Shown: positions 1 to 11,628, counted from the stretch's first letter. The stretch is 64,000 nt of DNA from Rahnella laticis (GCF_015644585.1 NZ_JADOBI010000003.1:1-64000); one strand, 5' to 3'. Translations and numbers: made by a program. The notes: a model not told the origin generated them from the letters alone.

Positions 1-683
1 GTGGCTAAAAGGCTTGCCGTGATAAGTCCAACGCCGGGGATAGTCAGCAGGCGCTGCGCGGTATCGTCATCCGCCATGTGGGTTTTTAACTCTTGTTCGA
101 GCTCTTCAATCTGTTCACTAAGGCAGGCGTAATGCTGATGGAGCCGCATAAGCAAGCGTGCTAAATAAGGCGGCAGTTCGTGCTCTTCAAGCACTGCGGC
201 AAGACGCCTGATAACCGCGATGCCGCGCGGCATGCTAATGCCAAACTCCAGCAGGAAAGCATGCATCTGGTTGGTGGTTTTAACACGCTCTCTGACGAGG
301 GCATCACGGACGCGATGCAGTGCTGACATAGCCTGCTGGTCTTCGGTTCGCGGCGTCACGAAGCGCATGGAGGGCCTTGAAGCGGCTTCGCAAATGGCTT
401 CGGCGTCAATAAAATCGTTCTTATTACTCTTAACAAATGGGCGAACAAACTGAGGTGAAATGAGCTTCACCTGATGGCCGAGCTGGCTGATGTGTCGGGC
501 CATATAATGTGCGCCGGCGCAGGACTCCATAACAACGGTAGAAGCGGCACAAGTAGAGAGAAAGGCGGTTAACTGGTTGCGGGAAAACTTCTTACGCAGC
601 AATGCATTACCGTTTTTATCCTGAGCGTGGACATGGAACGAATGCTTGCCGAGGTCAATACCGATGAGCGTAACGTTTTGCAT
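1..683 (-). CDS. IS110-family transposase, N-terminal part (cut by window edge)
   Basis: The first 227 codons of a DEDD-type transposase/recombinase are present and the reading frame leaves the window open. The RuvC-like acidic residues are visible: D10 in GIDLGKHSF, E53 in VVMESC, and D90 and D93 in KNDFIDAEAI. The C-terminal domain with the catalytic serine lies outside. Family members are about 340 residues, so roughly a third is missing here. Only about 70 bases separate the start codon from the secF terminator. That is too short for a full-length upstream guide RNA, so an IS1111-like layout with the guide RNA after the gene is more likely (inference). No frameshift or stop is seen in the visible part. 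Confidence 0.9.
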   Translation of the reverse strand, partial: MQNVTLIGIDLGKHSFHVHAQDKNGNALLRKKFSRNQLTAFLSTCAASTVVMESCAGAHYMARHISQLGHQVKLISPQFVRPFVKSNKNDFIDAEAICEAASRPSMRFVTPRTEDQQAMSALHRVRDALVRERVKTTNQMHAFLLEFGISMPRGIAVIRRLAAVLEEHELPPYLARLLMRLHQHYACLSEQIEELEQELKTHMADDDTAQRLLTIPGVGLITASLLA

Positions 684-707
684 GATGATCCCCTTCAGAA
701 AGAAAAA

Positions 708-736
708 CACCCTGTCAGCGTACCGCTCACAGGGTG
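708..736. repeat. Inverted repeat at the IS110-type element end
   Basis: An 8-base perfect inverted repeat (CACCCTGT / ACAGGGTG) with a 13-base loop lies just upstream of the transposase start. It may be the subterminal repeat of the element or part of a promoter/RNA structure. The exact element boundary cannot be set from one end. Confidence 0.5.
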
Positions 737-753
737 GGGGTGACCATCTTATT

Positions 754-777
754 AAACCCCGCATTGCGGGGTTTTTA
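754..777 (-). terminator. Terminator after secF
   Basis: A GC-rich hairpin (CCCCGC / GCGGGG, 3-base loop) lies about 20 bases past the secF stop. On the minus strand it is followed by a short T-rich run. The insertion sequence begins immediately beyond it. Confidence 0.6.
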
Positions 778-797
778 CTTTCTACGCTACCGGCAGA

Positions 798-1769
798 TTA
801 CGGCAGAATCGAAGGCTGATCTGCACCTTCTTTTTCCACTTTCTGCTGCAACATATGTTCACGCTTCATGCCCAGTTTCAGAGCCAGCGCGGACGCAACG
901 TAGATTGATGAAGCCGTACCGATTGAAACACCAATCAACATGGTCAGTGAGAAACCACTGAGCAATGCACCGCCAAACAGATACAACATCAGGATCACGA
1001 CTAACGTGGTACCGGATGTGATCAATGTACGGTGCAGCGTCTGGGTCAGCGACACGTTAAAGATTTCGTAAGGTGTCCCGCGACGGATCTTGCGGAAGTT
1101 CTCACGAATACGGTCCGATACCACGATGCTGTCGTTAAGGGAGTAACCGATAACCGACATCAGTGAAGCGACGATGGTCAAGTCAACTTCGATATGGAAC
1201 AACGAGAGTACACCCATGGTGATCACAACGTCGTGAGCAAGCGCGATAACAACACCTGCGGCAAGACGCCACTCGAAGCGGAAACCGACGTAAATCAGGA
1301 TAGCGATCAGCGCCACTAATAGCGCCATAGCACCATTTTGCGCCAGATCGGCCCCTACGCTCGGTCCGACGAACTCGATACGTTTCACCTGAGCATTCTG
1401 GCTGGTCGTTTCGTTAATCACGCTAAGAACTTTGGTACCCAGAACCTGGCCGCCTGTTTCACCCTGAGCCGGTGGCATGCGTACCATGATGTCACGGCTG
1501 CTACCAAAGTTCTGTACCAGCGGATCGGCAAAGCCTGATTTCTCAAGCGCTGCGCGCATCACGTCCAAATCCGCAGGTTTTTCCAGCGAGATTTCAATGA
1601 CCGTACCGCCGGTGAAATCCAGACCCCAGTTAAAACCTTTCACACCAATAATGGCGATAGAAAGGATCAACAGGAAACCAGAGATACCGAAAGCCCAGTA
1701 ATCCCATCGCATAAAGTCATAGACTTTACGGCCATGGTTTAATTGTTCAACAGTATATTCCTGTGCCAC
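798..1769 (-). CDS. secF: Protein translocase subunit SecF
   Basis: SecF, 323 residues, the usual length. It works with SecD in the inner membrane, using the proton-motive force to help pull secreted proteins through SecYEG. An N-terminal membrane helix follows the [11 protein letters not shown] segment. A periplasmic P1-like domain comes next (about residues 45-130, including [12 protein letters not shown]), then five helices in the C-terminal half. The conserved [19 protein letters not shown] motif around residue 210 is present. It lies 10 bases after secD in the yajC-secD-secF operon, with tgt just upstream. Confidence 0.97.
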   Translation of the reverse strand: MAQEYTVEQLNHGRKVYDFMRWDYWAFGISGFLLILSIAIIGVKGFNWGLDFTGGTVIEISLEKPADLDVMRAALEKSGFADPLVQNFGSSRDIMVRMPPAQGETGGQVLGTKVLSVINETTSQNAQVKRIEFVGPSVGADLAQNGAMALLVALIAILIYVGFRFEWRLAAGVVIALAHDVVITMGVLSLFHIEVDLTIVASLMSVIGYSLNDSIVVSDRIRENFRKIRRGTPYEIFNVSLTQTLHRTLITSGTTLVVILMLYLFGGALLSGFSLTMLIGVSIGTASSIYVASALALKLGMKREHMLQQKVEKEGADQPSILP

Positions 1770-1779
1770 AACGCACTCC

Positions 1780-3627
1780 TCAGATAGACAGCTTTTTGAT
1801 GCGCTTGCCGCCGTACAACAGGTTTACGATGGCACGGGTACCGACGATTGCGGTAAACATTGACGTCGCTACACCAATACCGGTTGTAATCGCAAAGCCT
1901 TTAATTGCCCCGGTGCCGACGGCATACAGGATGATAACCTTGATGAGCGTCGTGACGTTGGCATCAAAGATTGAGCTGAACGCGCCTTTGTAACCTTCTT
2001 CGATAGCCTGCTGTACTGAACGTCCGTTACTAAGTTCTTCCTTAATACGTTCGTTAATCAGTACGTTGGCATCAACCGCTACGGCAAGGGTTAATACGAT
2101 ACCCGCAATGCCCGGCATGGTCAGTGTTGCGCCCGGTATCAGGGACATGATCCCAACAATAAGCACCAGGTTAGCAATCAGCGCAGTGGTCGCAATCAGG
2201 CCAAACTTCTTATAGAAGAACAGCATGAAGATAATTGAAACCACAAGTCCTGCCAGACAGGCTTCCAGACCTTGCTTGATATTTTCCATACCCAAGGTCG
2301 GGCCGATAGTACGTTCTTCTACAATCTGAATTGGCGCAATCAGAGCACCGGCACGCAGCAGCAGAGAAAGCTGGCGGGCTTCATTCGGATCGTTCACCCC
2401 GGTGATACGGAAGCTGTTACCCAGACGTGACTGAATCGTCGCGACGTTAATAACTTCTTCTTGTTTCGCCAGAATCGAACGGCCATTCGCATCTTTCTTA
2501 CCGCTGTCTTTGTACTCCACGAACAGGGTTGCCATCGGTTTGCCGATGTTATCCTTGGTGAAGTTAGACATGGCGTTACCGCCAGCGCTGTCGAGAGAAA
2601 TGTTAACCTGTGGCTGGTTGTATTCATCCATGCTGGATGTGGAGTCAGTGATATGGTCACCGGTCAGAATCACACGTTTGTACAGGACAACCGGGCGACC
2701 ATCACGGGTATTTTTCACTTCACTGTCACCCGGAACACGGCCTGTTGACGCCGCAGAGGCATCTACATTGGTGTTAACCAGACGGAATTCCAGCGTTGCC
2801 GTTGCGCCTAAGATTTCTTTAGCGCGGGCAGTATCCTGAATACCTGGCAACTCAACCACAATACGGTCTGCGCCCTGACGCTGTACCAGCGGCTCGGCCA
2901 CACCCAATTGGTTTACACGGTTACGCAGGATAGTGATGTTTTGCTGAACAGCATACTCGCGCGCCTCATTCAGGCGGGCATCAGTCATCACCACTTTGAC
3001 AGCAGTATCGCCGCTGTTGGTGATGACTAAATCGCGGTGACGTGGAGTCAGATAGCTGACCGCCGCATCGCGGGTCGCAGCATCACGGAAACGCACTTCA
3101 ACGCCATAGTTGTCGAGCTTACGCACCGTGGCATAAGGGATATTCTTGTCGCGCAAATCGCTGCGCATGTTGTCCATCGTTTGTTCTTGCAGCTTGCTTA
3201 ACGCGGTATCCATATCCACTTCCATCAGGAAGTGAACACCACCACGCAAGTCGAGGCCCAGCTTCATCGGCTCAGCACCCAGCATGCTCAACCAGCGCGG
3301 CGTTGCCGGAGCCAGGTTAAGTGCAATCACAAATTTGTCGCCCAGAACGCCGTTCAGCACTTCACGAGCGCGAAGCTGAACATCCGTATCTTTGAAACGG
3401 GCAAGAATAGCGCCATTCTCCAGAGCAATAGATTTGCTCTGGATATTATTTTGATCTAATGCATTACGGACTTGGTCCAGCGTTGCTGCACTGGCGTCGG
3501 AACCCCGAGCACCAGTGATTTGAACAGCCGGATCCTCACCATAAAGGTTGGGAAGTGCATAAAGCAGCCCGACGATGATCACAACGACCAGCATCAGATA
3601 CTTCCACGCAGGATAACGGTTTAACAC
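1780..3627 (-). CDS. secD: Protein translocase subunit SecD
   Basis: SecD, 615 residues, full length. It is the larger partner of SecF, with an N-terminal membrane helix, a large periplasmic region (about residues 30-450) and five C-terminal helices. Typical signatures are [15 protein letters not shown] near residue 120 and [18 protein letters not shown] near 520, the latter in the proton-conducting membrane region. It follows yajC by 27 bases and precedes secF by 10, so the three are probably co-transcribed. Confidence 0.98.
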   Translation of the reverse strand: MLNRYPAWKYLMLVVVIIVGLLYALPNLYGEDPAVQITGARGSDASAATLDQVRNALDQNNIQSKSIALENGAILARFKDTDVQLRAREVLNGVLGDKFVIALNLAPATPRWLSMLGAEPMKLGLDLRGGVHFLMEVDMDTALSKLQEQTMDNMRSDLRDKNIPYATVRKLDNYGVEVRFRDAATRDAAVSYLTPRHRDLVITNSGDTAVKVVMTDARLNEAREYAVQQNITILRNRVNQLGVAEPLVQRQGADRIVVELPGIQDTARAKEILGATATLEFRLVNTNVDASAASTGRVPGDSEVKNTRDGRPVVLYKRVILTGDHITDSTSSMDEYNQPQVNISLDSAGGNAMSNFTKDNIGKPMATLFVEYKDSGKKDANGRSILAKQEEVINVATIQSRLGNSFRITGVNDPNEARQLSLLLRAGALIAPIQIVEERTIGPTLGMENIKQGLEACLAGLVVSIIFMLFFYKKFGLIATTALIANLVLIVGIMSLIPGATLTMPGIAGIVLTLAVAVDANVLINERIKEELSNGRSVQQAIEEGYKGAFSSIFDANVTTLIKVIILYAVGTGAIKGFAITTGIGVATSMFTAIVGTRAIVNLLYGGKRIKKLSI

Positions 3628-3654
3628 GGCAGTTCCCTTCGGGAAAATCGAAAA

Positions 3655-3987
3655 TTAGATAGACTTCATCGTGCCTTTTGGCAGAACTGCTGCCACGAAG
3701 TCACGCTTGATCATCACTTCGTTAGTGTCGTTCAGTGCGATAACCACGTAGCCAGTTTCAGCTACTTTCGTTACGCGACCGATCAAACCACCCGTGGTCA
3801 TGACTTCGTCACCTTTACCGATGGAGTCCATCAGTTTTTTGTGTTCTTTAGAACGCTTTTGCTGCGGGCGCAGGATCATGAAATAGAAAATCAGACCAAA
3901 TACCACCAGCATGATAACCAGAGAGTAAGGACTTCCCTGTGATGGTGCGCCAGTCGCTGCGACAGCATCGGAAATGAAAAGACTCAT
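3655..3987 (-). CDS. yajC: Sec translocon accessory subunit YajC
   Basis: A 110-residue inner-membrane protein that joins SecDF in the holotranslocon. It has a single membrane helix (SLVIMLVVFGLIFYFMI, about residues 22-40) followed by the conserved RPQQKR motif and a small cytoplasmic domain containing GDEVMTTGGLIGRV. It is first in the yajC-secD-secF run and has the same orientation as tgt and queA upstream. Confidence 0.97.
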   Translation of the reverse strand: MSLFISDAVAATGAPSQGSPYSLVIMLVVFGLIFYFMILRPQQKRSKEHKKLMDSIGKGDEVMTTGGLIGRVTKVAETGYVVIALNDTNEVMIKRDFVAAVLPKGTMKSI

Positions 3988-4104
3988 TTAAATTCCCTCA
4001 TTGTTGTTGTGAAGCAAAATTGTTTTAGAAAATAACAGTGATCCAAGCCGGAGTCTGGCGATGAAACGTCTCGCACAATACCCCATAATGCCGGTTCAAC
4101 AAAT

Positions 4105-4137
4105 TATAAAATCGGCACCACCTTGTGGAGATGCCGA
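4105..4137 (-). terminator. Candidate terminator between tgt and yajC
   Basis: The hairpin arms TCGGCA / TGCCGA are followed on the minus strand by a TTTTATAATTT run. This suggests that some transcripts end after tgt and that yajC-secDF has its own promoter in the 117 bases that follow. Confidence 0.5.
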
Positions 4138-4150
4138 CACGACAAAGAAA

Positions 4151-5371
<1,221 letters not shown>

Positions 5372-5389
5372 TTAACTGCTGATTCAGGG

Positions 5390-6460
5390 TTACTGACCCA
5401 CCACTTCCTGCGGCGCCAGCGGGTTACGGTTGATGAACATCGCATCGCCATAACTGAAGAAACGGTACTGCTCTGCCACCGCCTGGTGGTAAGCATTCAT
5501 GGTATTTTTGTATCCGGCAAACGCCGACACCAGCATGATCAGCGTGGATTCAGGCAGGTGGAAATTGGTAATCAGGCAGTCAATCACCTGATAATGGTAT
5601 CCCGGATAAATGAAGATTTTAGTATCGCCAAAGAATGGCGCGATCAGCGCGTCTTCACTGGCTTTCGCCGCGCTTTCCAGCGAACGAACCGACGTGGTGC
5701 CCACGGCCACGACTTTATTGCCGCGCGCTTTACACGCCAGAACCGCATCTACCACTTCCTGAGGCACTTCCGCGTACTCAGCGTGCATGATGTGGTCTTC
5801 AATGGTGTCAACGCGCACCGGCTGGAAAGTCCCCGCGCCGACGTGCAGCGTGACAAACGCCAGCTCAACGCCTTTTTCTTTCAGCGCATCCAGCAGCGGC
5901 TGGTCAAAATGCAGACCGGCTGTCGGTGCAGCAACAGCGCCCGGACGTTCGCTGTAAACCGTCTGATACAGCTCGCGGTCAGCGTCTTCATCCGGACGGT
6001 CAATATAAGGCGGCAACGGCATGTGGCCGATTTCGTTAAGCAGCGTAAAGACATCGCGGTCTTCATTAAATTGCAGCTCAAACAGGGTGTCGTGACGCGC
6101 CACCATTGTGGCTTTAATGTCTTCGTTATCCCCAAGCAGCAGCTCTGCGCCAGGCTTTGGCGATTTCGACGCGCGAACGTGCGCCAGAACGCGGTGCGAA
6201 TCGAGCACACGCTCAACCAGCACTTCAATTTTACCGCCGCTGACTTTACGGCCAAAAACACAGGCCGGGATCACGCGGGTATTATTGAAGACCAGCAGAT
6301 CGCCGGGCAGGATTTTATCGAGAATATCCGTGAACACGCCGTGCGTTAACTCACCGCTCGGCCCGTCAAGAGACAACAAACGACAGCCGCTGCGCTGGGT
6401 CTGCGGATAGCGGGCAATCAGGGATTCCGGGAGTTCAAAAGAAAAATCGGCAACACGCAT
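5390..6460 (-). CDS. queA: S-adenosylmethionine:tRNA ribosyltransferase-isomerase
   Basis: QueA transfers and isomerises the ribosyl group of S-adenosylmethionine onto preQ1-modified tRNA, making epoxyqueuosine. It is 356 residues, identical to the usual length. Recognisable blocks are the N-terminal [23 protein letters not shown] near residue 60, PTAGLHF near 180, [12 protein letters not shown] near 205 and [20 protein letters not shown] near 310. It is followed by tgt and is divergent from acpH. Confidence 0.98.
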   Translation of the reverse strand: MRVADFSFELPESLIARYPQTQRSGCRLLSLDGPSGELTHGVFTDILDKILPGDLLVFNNTRVIPACVFGRKVSGGKIEVLVERVLDSHRVLAHVRASKSPKPGAELLLGDNEDIKATMVARHDTLFELQFNEDRDVFTLLNEIGHMPLPPYIDRPDEDADRELYQTVYSERPGAVAAPTAGLHFDQPLLDALKEKGVELAFVTLHVGAGTFQPVRVDTIEDHIMHAEYAEVPQEVVDAVLACKARGNKVVAVGTTSVRSLESAAKASEDALIAPFFGDTKIFIYPGYHYQVIDCLITNFHLPESTLIMLVSAFAGYKNTMNAYHQAVAEQYRFFSYGDAMFINRNPLAPQEVVGQ

Positions 6461-6595
6461 GGCTTTTCACTTCACTTTAACGACAAAAACAGGCGGCTTA
6501 GTCTAGTGGGACGGGGCATCCCCTGCAAGCTTATGCGCGAAGAAAGGCACCCGCAGCCCTGTCAGGGATCAACTTTCCTGCGTTATACTCGCCCG

Positions 6596-7177
6596 ATGAA
6601 TTTTTTAGCACACCTCCATCTGGCCTCTCTGGCCGACAGTTCCCTGCTGGGCAATCTGCTGGCGGATTTCGTTCGCGGCAATCCTGACGGGCAATACAGC
6701 CCGGAAATTGTCAGCGGGATCCGCATGCATCGTCGCGTTGATGTCATGACCGATTCCCTGCCCGAAGTGAAAATTGCCCGCAGCTATTTTCGTGATGATT
6801 TTCGCCGCGTCTCGCCGATTACGCTCGACGTGGTGTGGGATCACTTCCTGTCGCGCCACTGGAATTCCCTGCATCCGCAACAGCCGCTGGAAGATTTTAT
6901 CGCTGTCTGTCAGCAGGAAATCGAGCCGCAGCTTCCGGGCATGCCGGAACGTTTTCAAAACCTGAATCACTATATCTGGCCGCAGCGCTGGCTGGAGCGT
7001 TATGCCGTTCTGCCGTTTATCGGTGAAGTCTTACAGGGCATGGCAAACCGCCGTCCAAAACTCAGCGCACTGAGCGGCTCGTTTCACGATATAGAGCTCA
7101 ATTACGACGCACTTGAGCAACTCTTTTGGCAATTTTATCCGGTCATGATGCAGCAGGCGAAAGACCGCGAACTCTGA
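6596..7177 (+). CDS. acpH: Acyl carrier protein phosphodiesterase
   Basis: Removes the 4'-phosphopantetheine arm from acyl carrier protein. It is 193 residues from the chosen ATG ([10 protein letters not shown]), which matches the E. coli length and N-terminus. The frame is open further upstream, but that stretch lies in the queA promoter region. Conserved segments are [22 protein letters not shown] and the HD-like [12 protein letters not shown]. It is divergent from queA, as in E. coli, and the next gene downstream is a peroxiredoxin. Confidence 0.93.
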   Translation: MNFLAHLHLASLADSSLLGNLLADFVRGNPDGQYSPEIVSGIRMHRRVDVMTDSLPEVKIARSYFRDDFRRVSPITLDVVWDHFLSRHWNSLHPQQPLEDFIAVCQQEIEPQLPGMPERFQNLNHYIWPQRWLERYAVLPFIGEVLQGMANRRPKLSALSGSFHDIELNYDALEQLFWQFYPVMMQQAKDREL

Positions 7178-7266
7178 AAAGCCCCATAAAGTTGTGAGTG
7201 ACGGCACGATCCTCTGCAAAACAGCGGGTTGTTGTTAAAGAAGATTGAGACTTAGGTCAAAGACTG

Positions 7267-7303
7267 ATAGCCGGGTGCTATCTGATTGATTGGTCTGATG
7301 GGG
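7267..7303. promoter_or_regulatory. Candidate OxyR site upstream of the peroxiredoxin gene
   Basis: One exact ATAG-N7-CTAT dyad is seen, then a 7-base spacer and a degraded second dyad beginning ATTG. This is the spacing of the tetrameric OxyR site. It lies directly upstream of the -35 region, the usual activating position. Confidence 0.5.
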
Positions 7304-7332
7304 TTTATTCACCTGAGGGTTGCCCCTATACT
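7304..7332 (+). promoter_or_regulatory. Candidate sigma-70 promoter of the peroxiredoxin gene
   Basis: A good -10 box (TATACT) has a poor -35 (TTTATT) 17 bases upstream. A weak -35 is typical of a promoter that needs an activator, which fits the adjoining OxyR-like site. Confidence 0.5.
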
Positions 7333-7398
7333 GGCAGTCGTTTTGTTCACCCTTTCCACTCACCTACGACACCCTCAAGGGTCTTAAAGGAGTAATTT

Positions 7399-8001
7399 AT
7401 GGTTCTGGTAACTCGCCCAGCCCCTGACTTTACCGCAGCAGCAGTACTTGGTAGCGGCGAAGTAGTTGAAAACTTCAACTTCAAAAAACACACAGCAGGC
7501 AAACCAACTGTTATCTTCTTCTGGCCAATGGACTTCACTTTTGTGTGTCCTTCTGAGCTGATCGCTTTCGATCACCGTTACGAAGAATTCCAGAATCGTG
7601 GCGTAGAAGTTGTTGGGGTTTCCTTCGACTCCGAGTTCGTTCACAACGCATGGCGTAACACGCCGGTTGAGAAAGGCGGTATCGGTCCTGTTAAATACGC
7701 AATGGTTGCTGATATCAAACGCGAAATTCAGAAAGCCTACGGTATCGAACATCCGGACGCTGGCGTTGCACTGCGCGGCTCATTCCTGATCGACAAAGAA
7801 GGCGTTGTTCGTCACCAGGTCGTGAACGATCTGCCACTGGGTCGTAACATCGACGAAATGCTGCGTATGGTTGACGCACTGCAATTCCACGAAGAGCACG
7901 GCGAAGTGTGCCCGGCTCAGTGGGAAAAAGGCAAAAAAGGCATGGGCGCATCTCCGGATGGCGTGGCTAAATACCTGTCTGAAAACGCTTCAAACCTGTA
8001 A
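7399..8001 (+). CDS. 2-Cys peroxiredoxin (AhpC/TSA family)
   Basis: A cytoplasmic thiol peroxidase of 200 residues that reduces hydrogen peroxide and organic peroxides. The peroxidatic cysteine is C50 in FTFVCPSEL and the resolving cysteine is C171 in EVCPAQW, so it is a typical 2-Cys enzyme. Codon use is strongly biased, as in highly expressed genes, and a strong ribosome binding site (AAGGAG) precedes the ATG. No ahpF-type reductase lies beside it, so its electron donor is encoded elsewhere. It is often annotated ahpC or tsaA. A candidate OxyR-dependent promoter lies upstream. Confidence 0.95.
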   Translation: MVLVTRPAPDFTAAAVLGSGEVVENFNFKKHTAGKPTVIFFWPMDFTFVCPSELIAFDHRYEEFQNRGVEVVGVSFDSEFVHNAWRNTPVEKGGIGPVKYAMVADIKREIQKAYGIEHPDAGVALRGSFLIDKEGVVRHQVVNDLPLGRNIDEMLRMVDALQFHEEHGEVCPAQWEKGKKGMGASPDGVAKYLSENASNL

Positions 8002-8026
8002 TCCCTTCACGGATTTAACGGTTATC

Positions 8027-8055
8027 AACGGTCAGCTTAGCTGGCCGTTTTTTTT
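8027..8055 (+). terminator. Terminator after the peroxiredoxin gene
   Basis: A hairpin formed by ACGGTCAGC and GCTGGCCGT is followed by eight T residues. Confidence 0.8.
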
Positions 8056-8138
8056 GCTCCGGATTTGCCCCGATCACATTTTCCCGCCTCACTGACCCGC
8101 TCCCTCTCATTTACGTCTACGCTGAAAACGTCCCGTTA

Positions 8139-8167
8139 TTGCCAGAATGGCGTGCGCTTTGCATAAA
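8139..8167 (+). promoter_or_regulatory. Candidate sigma-70 promoter of ggt
   Basis: TTGCCA and CATAAA are separated by 17 bases, each matching four or five of six consensus positions. The ggt ATG lies about 100 bases downstream behind an AGGAG ribosome binding site. Confidence 0.45.
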
Positions 8168-8267
8168 ATTCCCCGGCGAACGGAACAACATCGCCATTAA
8201 AAAAGCGTTATCACACAATAACCTGAAGGTTATGACTCTAAAAGACAGGGTAAAAACAGGAGTTTGA

Positions 8268-10031
8268 ATGTTACGGAATCCATGGAAAAAATCAGTCCTC
8301 GCACTGGCATTACTGACCAGCCTCCCGCTGTACGCGGCGTCTAACCCCGCGGTCGAAGCGCAGAACGGAATGGTTGTCACCTCGCAATACCTGGCCTCAC
8401 AGGTTGGCGTCGACATTCTGAAAATGGGCGGAAACGCCATTGATGCAGCCGTCGCCGTCGGTTACGCGCAGGCGGTCGTCAACCCATGCTGTGGCAATAT
8501 CGGTGGCGGTGGCTTCATGACGGTGCATCTGGCTGATGGAAAAGACACGTTTATCAACTTCCGCGAAACCGCTCCCGCTGCAGCCAGCGCCAATATGTAT
8601 CTTGATGCCGACGGAAATGTTAAAAAAGGCGCCAGCCTGTACGGCTATCTGGCCGCAGGTGTGCCGGGAACCGTACTGGGGATGGACACCGTACAAAAGG
8701 AATACGGCAAACTGACCCGCCAGCAGGTTATGGCTCCGGCGATTAAGCTGGCGCATCAGGGCTTTGTGCTGACCCGCGCGGATACCGATATTCTCGATAC
8801 GACGGTTAAGCGCTTCAAAGAAGATCCGGAAGCCGCCCGCATTTTCCTGCGTAAAGACGGCAGCGCCCTGCAACCCGGCGACAAACTGGTGCAGACCGAT
8901 TTAGCCAATACGCTCGAATCCATTTCTCAACACGGCCCGGATGCTTTCTACAAAGGCAAAATCCCGGCAGCAGTTGAAGCCGCATCGAAGAAAGGCGGCG
9001 GCATCCTGACCGCGGCAGATTTCGCCAGTTACAAAGTGACGGAAGACACGCCAATCACCTGTAGTTATCGCGGATACAAATTTGTTTCCGCACCGCCTCC
9101 GAGTTCCGGCGGTGTGACGATGTGTGAGATTCTCAACATCGTTGAAGGCTACGACCTGAAAAGCATGGGCTTCAACTCAGCAGCGTCCATTCATGTTCTC
9201 ACTGAAGCCATGCGCCACGCTTATATGGACCGCAATACCTATCTCGGCGATCCGGTATTTGTGAAAAACCCAATCGACCGGCTGGTCAGTAAAAGCTACG
9301 CGGAAGAAATTCGTAAAAAAATAGAAGCGGATAAAGCGACGCCTTCCACGCAGGTGCAGCCTGGCATGGAACCGCACGAAAAACCGGAAACGACACATTA
9401 TTCCATCGTCGATAAAATGGGCAACGCCGTGTCCACCACGTACACCGTCAATGGCCGCTTTGGTTCCGTGGTGATTGCGCCGGGAACCGGCTTCTTCCTG
9501 AACGACGAGATGGATGATTTCACCACCAAAGTCGGCGAGAAAAACTTGTACGGTCTGGTGCAGGGAACCAAAAATGCTATCGCCCCCGGTAAGCGCCCAC
9601 TATCGTCGATGAGCCCGAGTCTGGTGACCAAAGACGGAAAAATCTTCATGGTTCTGGGCTCGCCGGGCGGTTCACGCATCATCACCATTACGCTGCAAAC
9701 GGCGCTGAACGTGATTGATTACGGGATGCCTCCGCAGGAAGCAGTCGATGCGCCACGCATTCATCATCAGTGGCTGCCGGACGAGGTGTATTACGAGCAG
9801 CGCGGCGTTTCTCAGGACAGCCTGAATATCCTGCAAAAAATGGGATACAAAATGGTTGAGCAAACGCCGTGGGGTGCCACGGAGCTGATTCTGGTGGGTC
9901 TGCCGGGCGCTGCGGGTGTAACGCCGGTGAACTCAGGCAACGACTCGGCGGTTTCGGGGAAAGTCCGTGAAGGCTATCTGTACGGCGCGAATGATGTGCG
10001 ACGCCCTGCCGGTGCCGCTATAGGTTATTAA
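8268..10031 (+). CDS. ggt: Gamma-glutamyltranspeptidase (glutathione hydrolase) precursor
   Basis: A periplasmic enzyme that cleaves glutathione and transfers the gamma-glutamyl group. It is 587 residues with a Sec signal peptide ending near LPLYAAS (about residue 24). It is made as a precursor that cuts itself. The new N-terminal nucleophile should be T375 in PETTHYSIVDKMGNAVSTTYT, and the SPGGSRIITIT motif near residue 465 belongs to the small subunit. A canonical AGGAG ribosome binding site precedes the ATG. It is monocistronic, bounded by a shared terminator with proY. Confidence 0.97.
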   Translation: MLRNPWKKSVLALALLTSLPLYAASNPAVEAQNGMVVTSQYLASQVGVDILKMGGNAIDAAVAVGYAQAVVNPCCGNIGGGGFMTVHLADGKDTFINFRETAPAAASANMYLDADGNVKKGASLYGYLAAGVPGTVLGMDTVQKEYGKLTRQQVMAPAIKLAHQGFVLTRADTDILDTTVKRFKEDPEAARIFLRKDGSALQPGDKLVQTDLANTLESISQHGPDAFYKGKIPAAVEAASKKGGGILTAADFASYKVTEDTPITCSYRGYKFVSAPPPSSGGVTMCEILNIVEGYDLKSMGFNSAASIHVLTEAMRHAYMDRNTYLGDPVFVKNPIDRLVSKSYAEEIRKKIEADKATPSTQVQPGMEPHEKPETTHYSIVDKMGNAVSTTYTVNGRFGSVVIAPGTGFFLNDEMDDFTTKVGEKNLYGLVQGTKNAIAPGKRPLSSMSPSLVTKDGKIFMVLGSPGGSRIITITLQTALNVIDYGMPPQEAVDAPRIHHQWLPDEVYYEQRGVSQDSLNILQKMGYKMVEQTPWGATELILVGLPGAAGVTPVNSGNDSAVSGKVREGYLYGANDVRRPAGAAIGY

Positions 10032-10041
10032 TCCATACTTA

Positions 10042-10076
10042 AAAAGCCCCGATATCATCATGATATCGGGGCTTTT
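10042..10076. terminator. Bidirectional terminator between ggt and proY
   Basis: A perfect 16-base inverted repeat (arms containing GCCCCGATATCA) with a 3-base loop has A and T runs on its outer sides. It serves both convergent genes. Confidence 0.9.
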
Positions 10077-10103
10077 ATTTATCAGCCGTAGGTAAGTACT
10101 TGC

Positions 10104-11534
10104 TTACGCTTTGTTGCTGAGCGCCAGTGCTGCTTTCTTACGGTCGTTACGCAATTTGAATCGGTAACCGACCAGCAGCGCCACAACCCAAACCAGACCG
10201 ACATACAGCGACACACGGGTATCCGGGAAGTAACCAATCAGCCCGATGATAAACACCAGGAAAATAATCCCGAAGACCGAGGTGTAAACGCCGCCGCGTA
10301 GCGGGAATTCCAGATCTTTGATCTGCTGTTTGCTGAGCTTGCGACGGAAACCGATCTGGGAGAACAGGATCATAATCCACACCCAAACGGTCGCGAATGT
10401 CGCCAGAGACGCAATCACCAGGAAGACGCTGGACGGCATGATGTAGTTCAGATAAACCGCCACCAGCAGTGCGGCCATCATCACCAGAACAGTGACCCAC
10501 GGCGTGCCGAGACGCGAAACTTTGCTGAACATTTTAGGCGCCTGCCCCTGCTCTGCCATACCGTGCAACATACGGCCCACGCCGAACACGTCACTGTTAA
10601 TCGCAGAAAGAGACGCGGTGATCACCACAAAGTTCAGAATGGTTGCAGCCGCCGCAATCCCCATGTGCTGGAACGTCAGCACGAACGGGCTGCCCTGCGT
10701 ACCCACCTGATTCCATGGGAAAATCGACATAATCACAAACAGCGTACCCACGTAGAACACCAGAATACGCAGCGGAACGGAGTTGATGGCTTTCGGAATG
10801 GATTTCTTCGGGTCTTCTGCTTCACCGGCGGTAATACCGATGATTTCGATACCACCGTAGGCAAACATCACCAGCTGCAACGACAGGATCGTGCCCATGA
10901 TGCCCTGGCTGAAGAAGCCACCGTTCGTCCACAGATTGTGGATACCCGTCGCCTGCCCGCCGTTGCCAATGCCCCAGAAGATAATACCGAAACCGGCGAT
11001 GATCATGATGATGATGGTGAACACTTTGAAGAAGGAGAACCAGAACTCCAGCTCACCGAACACCTTCACGCTCACCAGATTGATAGCGCCGATAATCAGT
11101 ACCACACTCAGCACCCAGGTCCATTGCGGTACATCCGGGAACCACACGCCCATATAAATACCGAACGCCGTTACATCGGCAATCGCGACAATCAGAATCT
11201 CAAAACAATACGTCCAGCCGGTGATGTAGCCGGCCATCGGCCCGAGATAATCCTGCGCGTAACGGGAGAACGACCCGCTCTGCGGATTATTAACGGACAT
11301 CTCGCCCAGCGCACGCATGATGATAAACGCGATAATACCGCCGACCAGATACGCCAGCAGCACGCTTGGTCCGGCCATTTTGATGGCATCGGCAGAACCG
11401 TAAAATAACCCGGTACCGATGGCTGATCCCAGTGCCATAAAGCGAATATGGCGCGTTGTCAGGCCACGTTTTAGCTTCGTGCCTGGCGCTTCTTTTTGCT
11501 CTGTTGGTTGTTCAGCTTCTTGCTGCATGTGCAT
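10104..11534 (-). CDS. proY: Amino acid permease of the APC family, ProY type
   Basis: An inner-membrane amino acid transporter of 476 residues with about 12 membrane helices. It matches E. coli ProY along its length (for example [23 protein letters not shown] and [22 protein letters not shown]), including the conserved amino-acid-binding loop in helix 1. The first 20 or so residues before [12 protein letters not shown] are extra compared with E. coli and rich in Glu/Gln. Start codons six bases apart are possible. ProY was proposed to carry proline; its true substrate is less certain. It lies downstream of brnQ, as in E. coli, but is separated from it by a terminator. Confidence 0.92.
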   Translation of the reverse strand: MHMQQEAEQPTEQKEAPGTKLKRGLTTRHIRFMALGSAIGTGLFYGSADAIKMAGPSVLLAYLVGGIIAFIIMRALGEMSVNNPQSGSFSRYAQDYLGPMAGYITGWTYCFEILIVAIADVTAFGIYMGVWFPDVPQWTWVLSVVLIIGAINLVSVKVFGELEFWFSFFKVFTIIIMIIAGFGIIFWGIGNGGQATGIHNLWTNGGFFSQGIMGTILSLQLVMFAYGGIEIIGITAGEAEDPKKSIPKAINSVPLRILVFYVGTLFVIMSIFPWNQVGTQGSPFVLTFQHMGIAAAATILNFVVITASLSAINSDVFGVGRMLHGMAEQGQAPKMFSKVSRLGTPWVTVLVMMAALLVAVYLNYIMPSSVFLVIASLATFATVWVWIMILFSQIGFRRKLSKQQIKDLEFPLRGGVYTSVFGIIFLVFIIGLIGYFPDTRVSLYVGLVWVVALLVGYRFKLRNDRKKAALALSNKA

Positions 11535-11600
11535 TAACCCGTATGTTTTTTAAATATCAAAAGTGCGTATTTTAAGAAATTAACTTTTTTACCTGCCAAT

Positions 11601-11628
11601 GAAAAAGCCACGGAAGATTCTCCGTGGC
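11601..11628 (-). terminator. Terminator after brnQ
   Basis: The perfect stem GCCACGGA / TCCGTGGC with a 6-base loop is followed on the minus strand by TTTTTC. It lies about 60 bases past the brnQ stop and ahead of proY. Confidence 0.85.

Noticed and set aside
220-453. Plus-strand open frame of 77 codons
   Set aside because: It is the antisense shadow of the IS110-family transposase, whose minus-strand frame has clear catalytic motifs.
10563-11408. 281-codon plus-strand frame opposite proY
   Set aside because: Antisense to a conserved permease; the His/Arg/Asp-rich translation is typical of a mirror frame.
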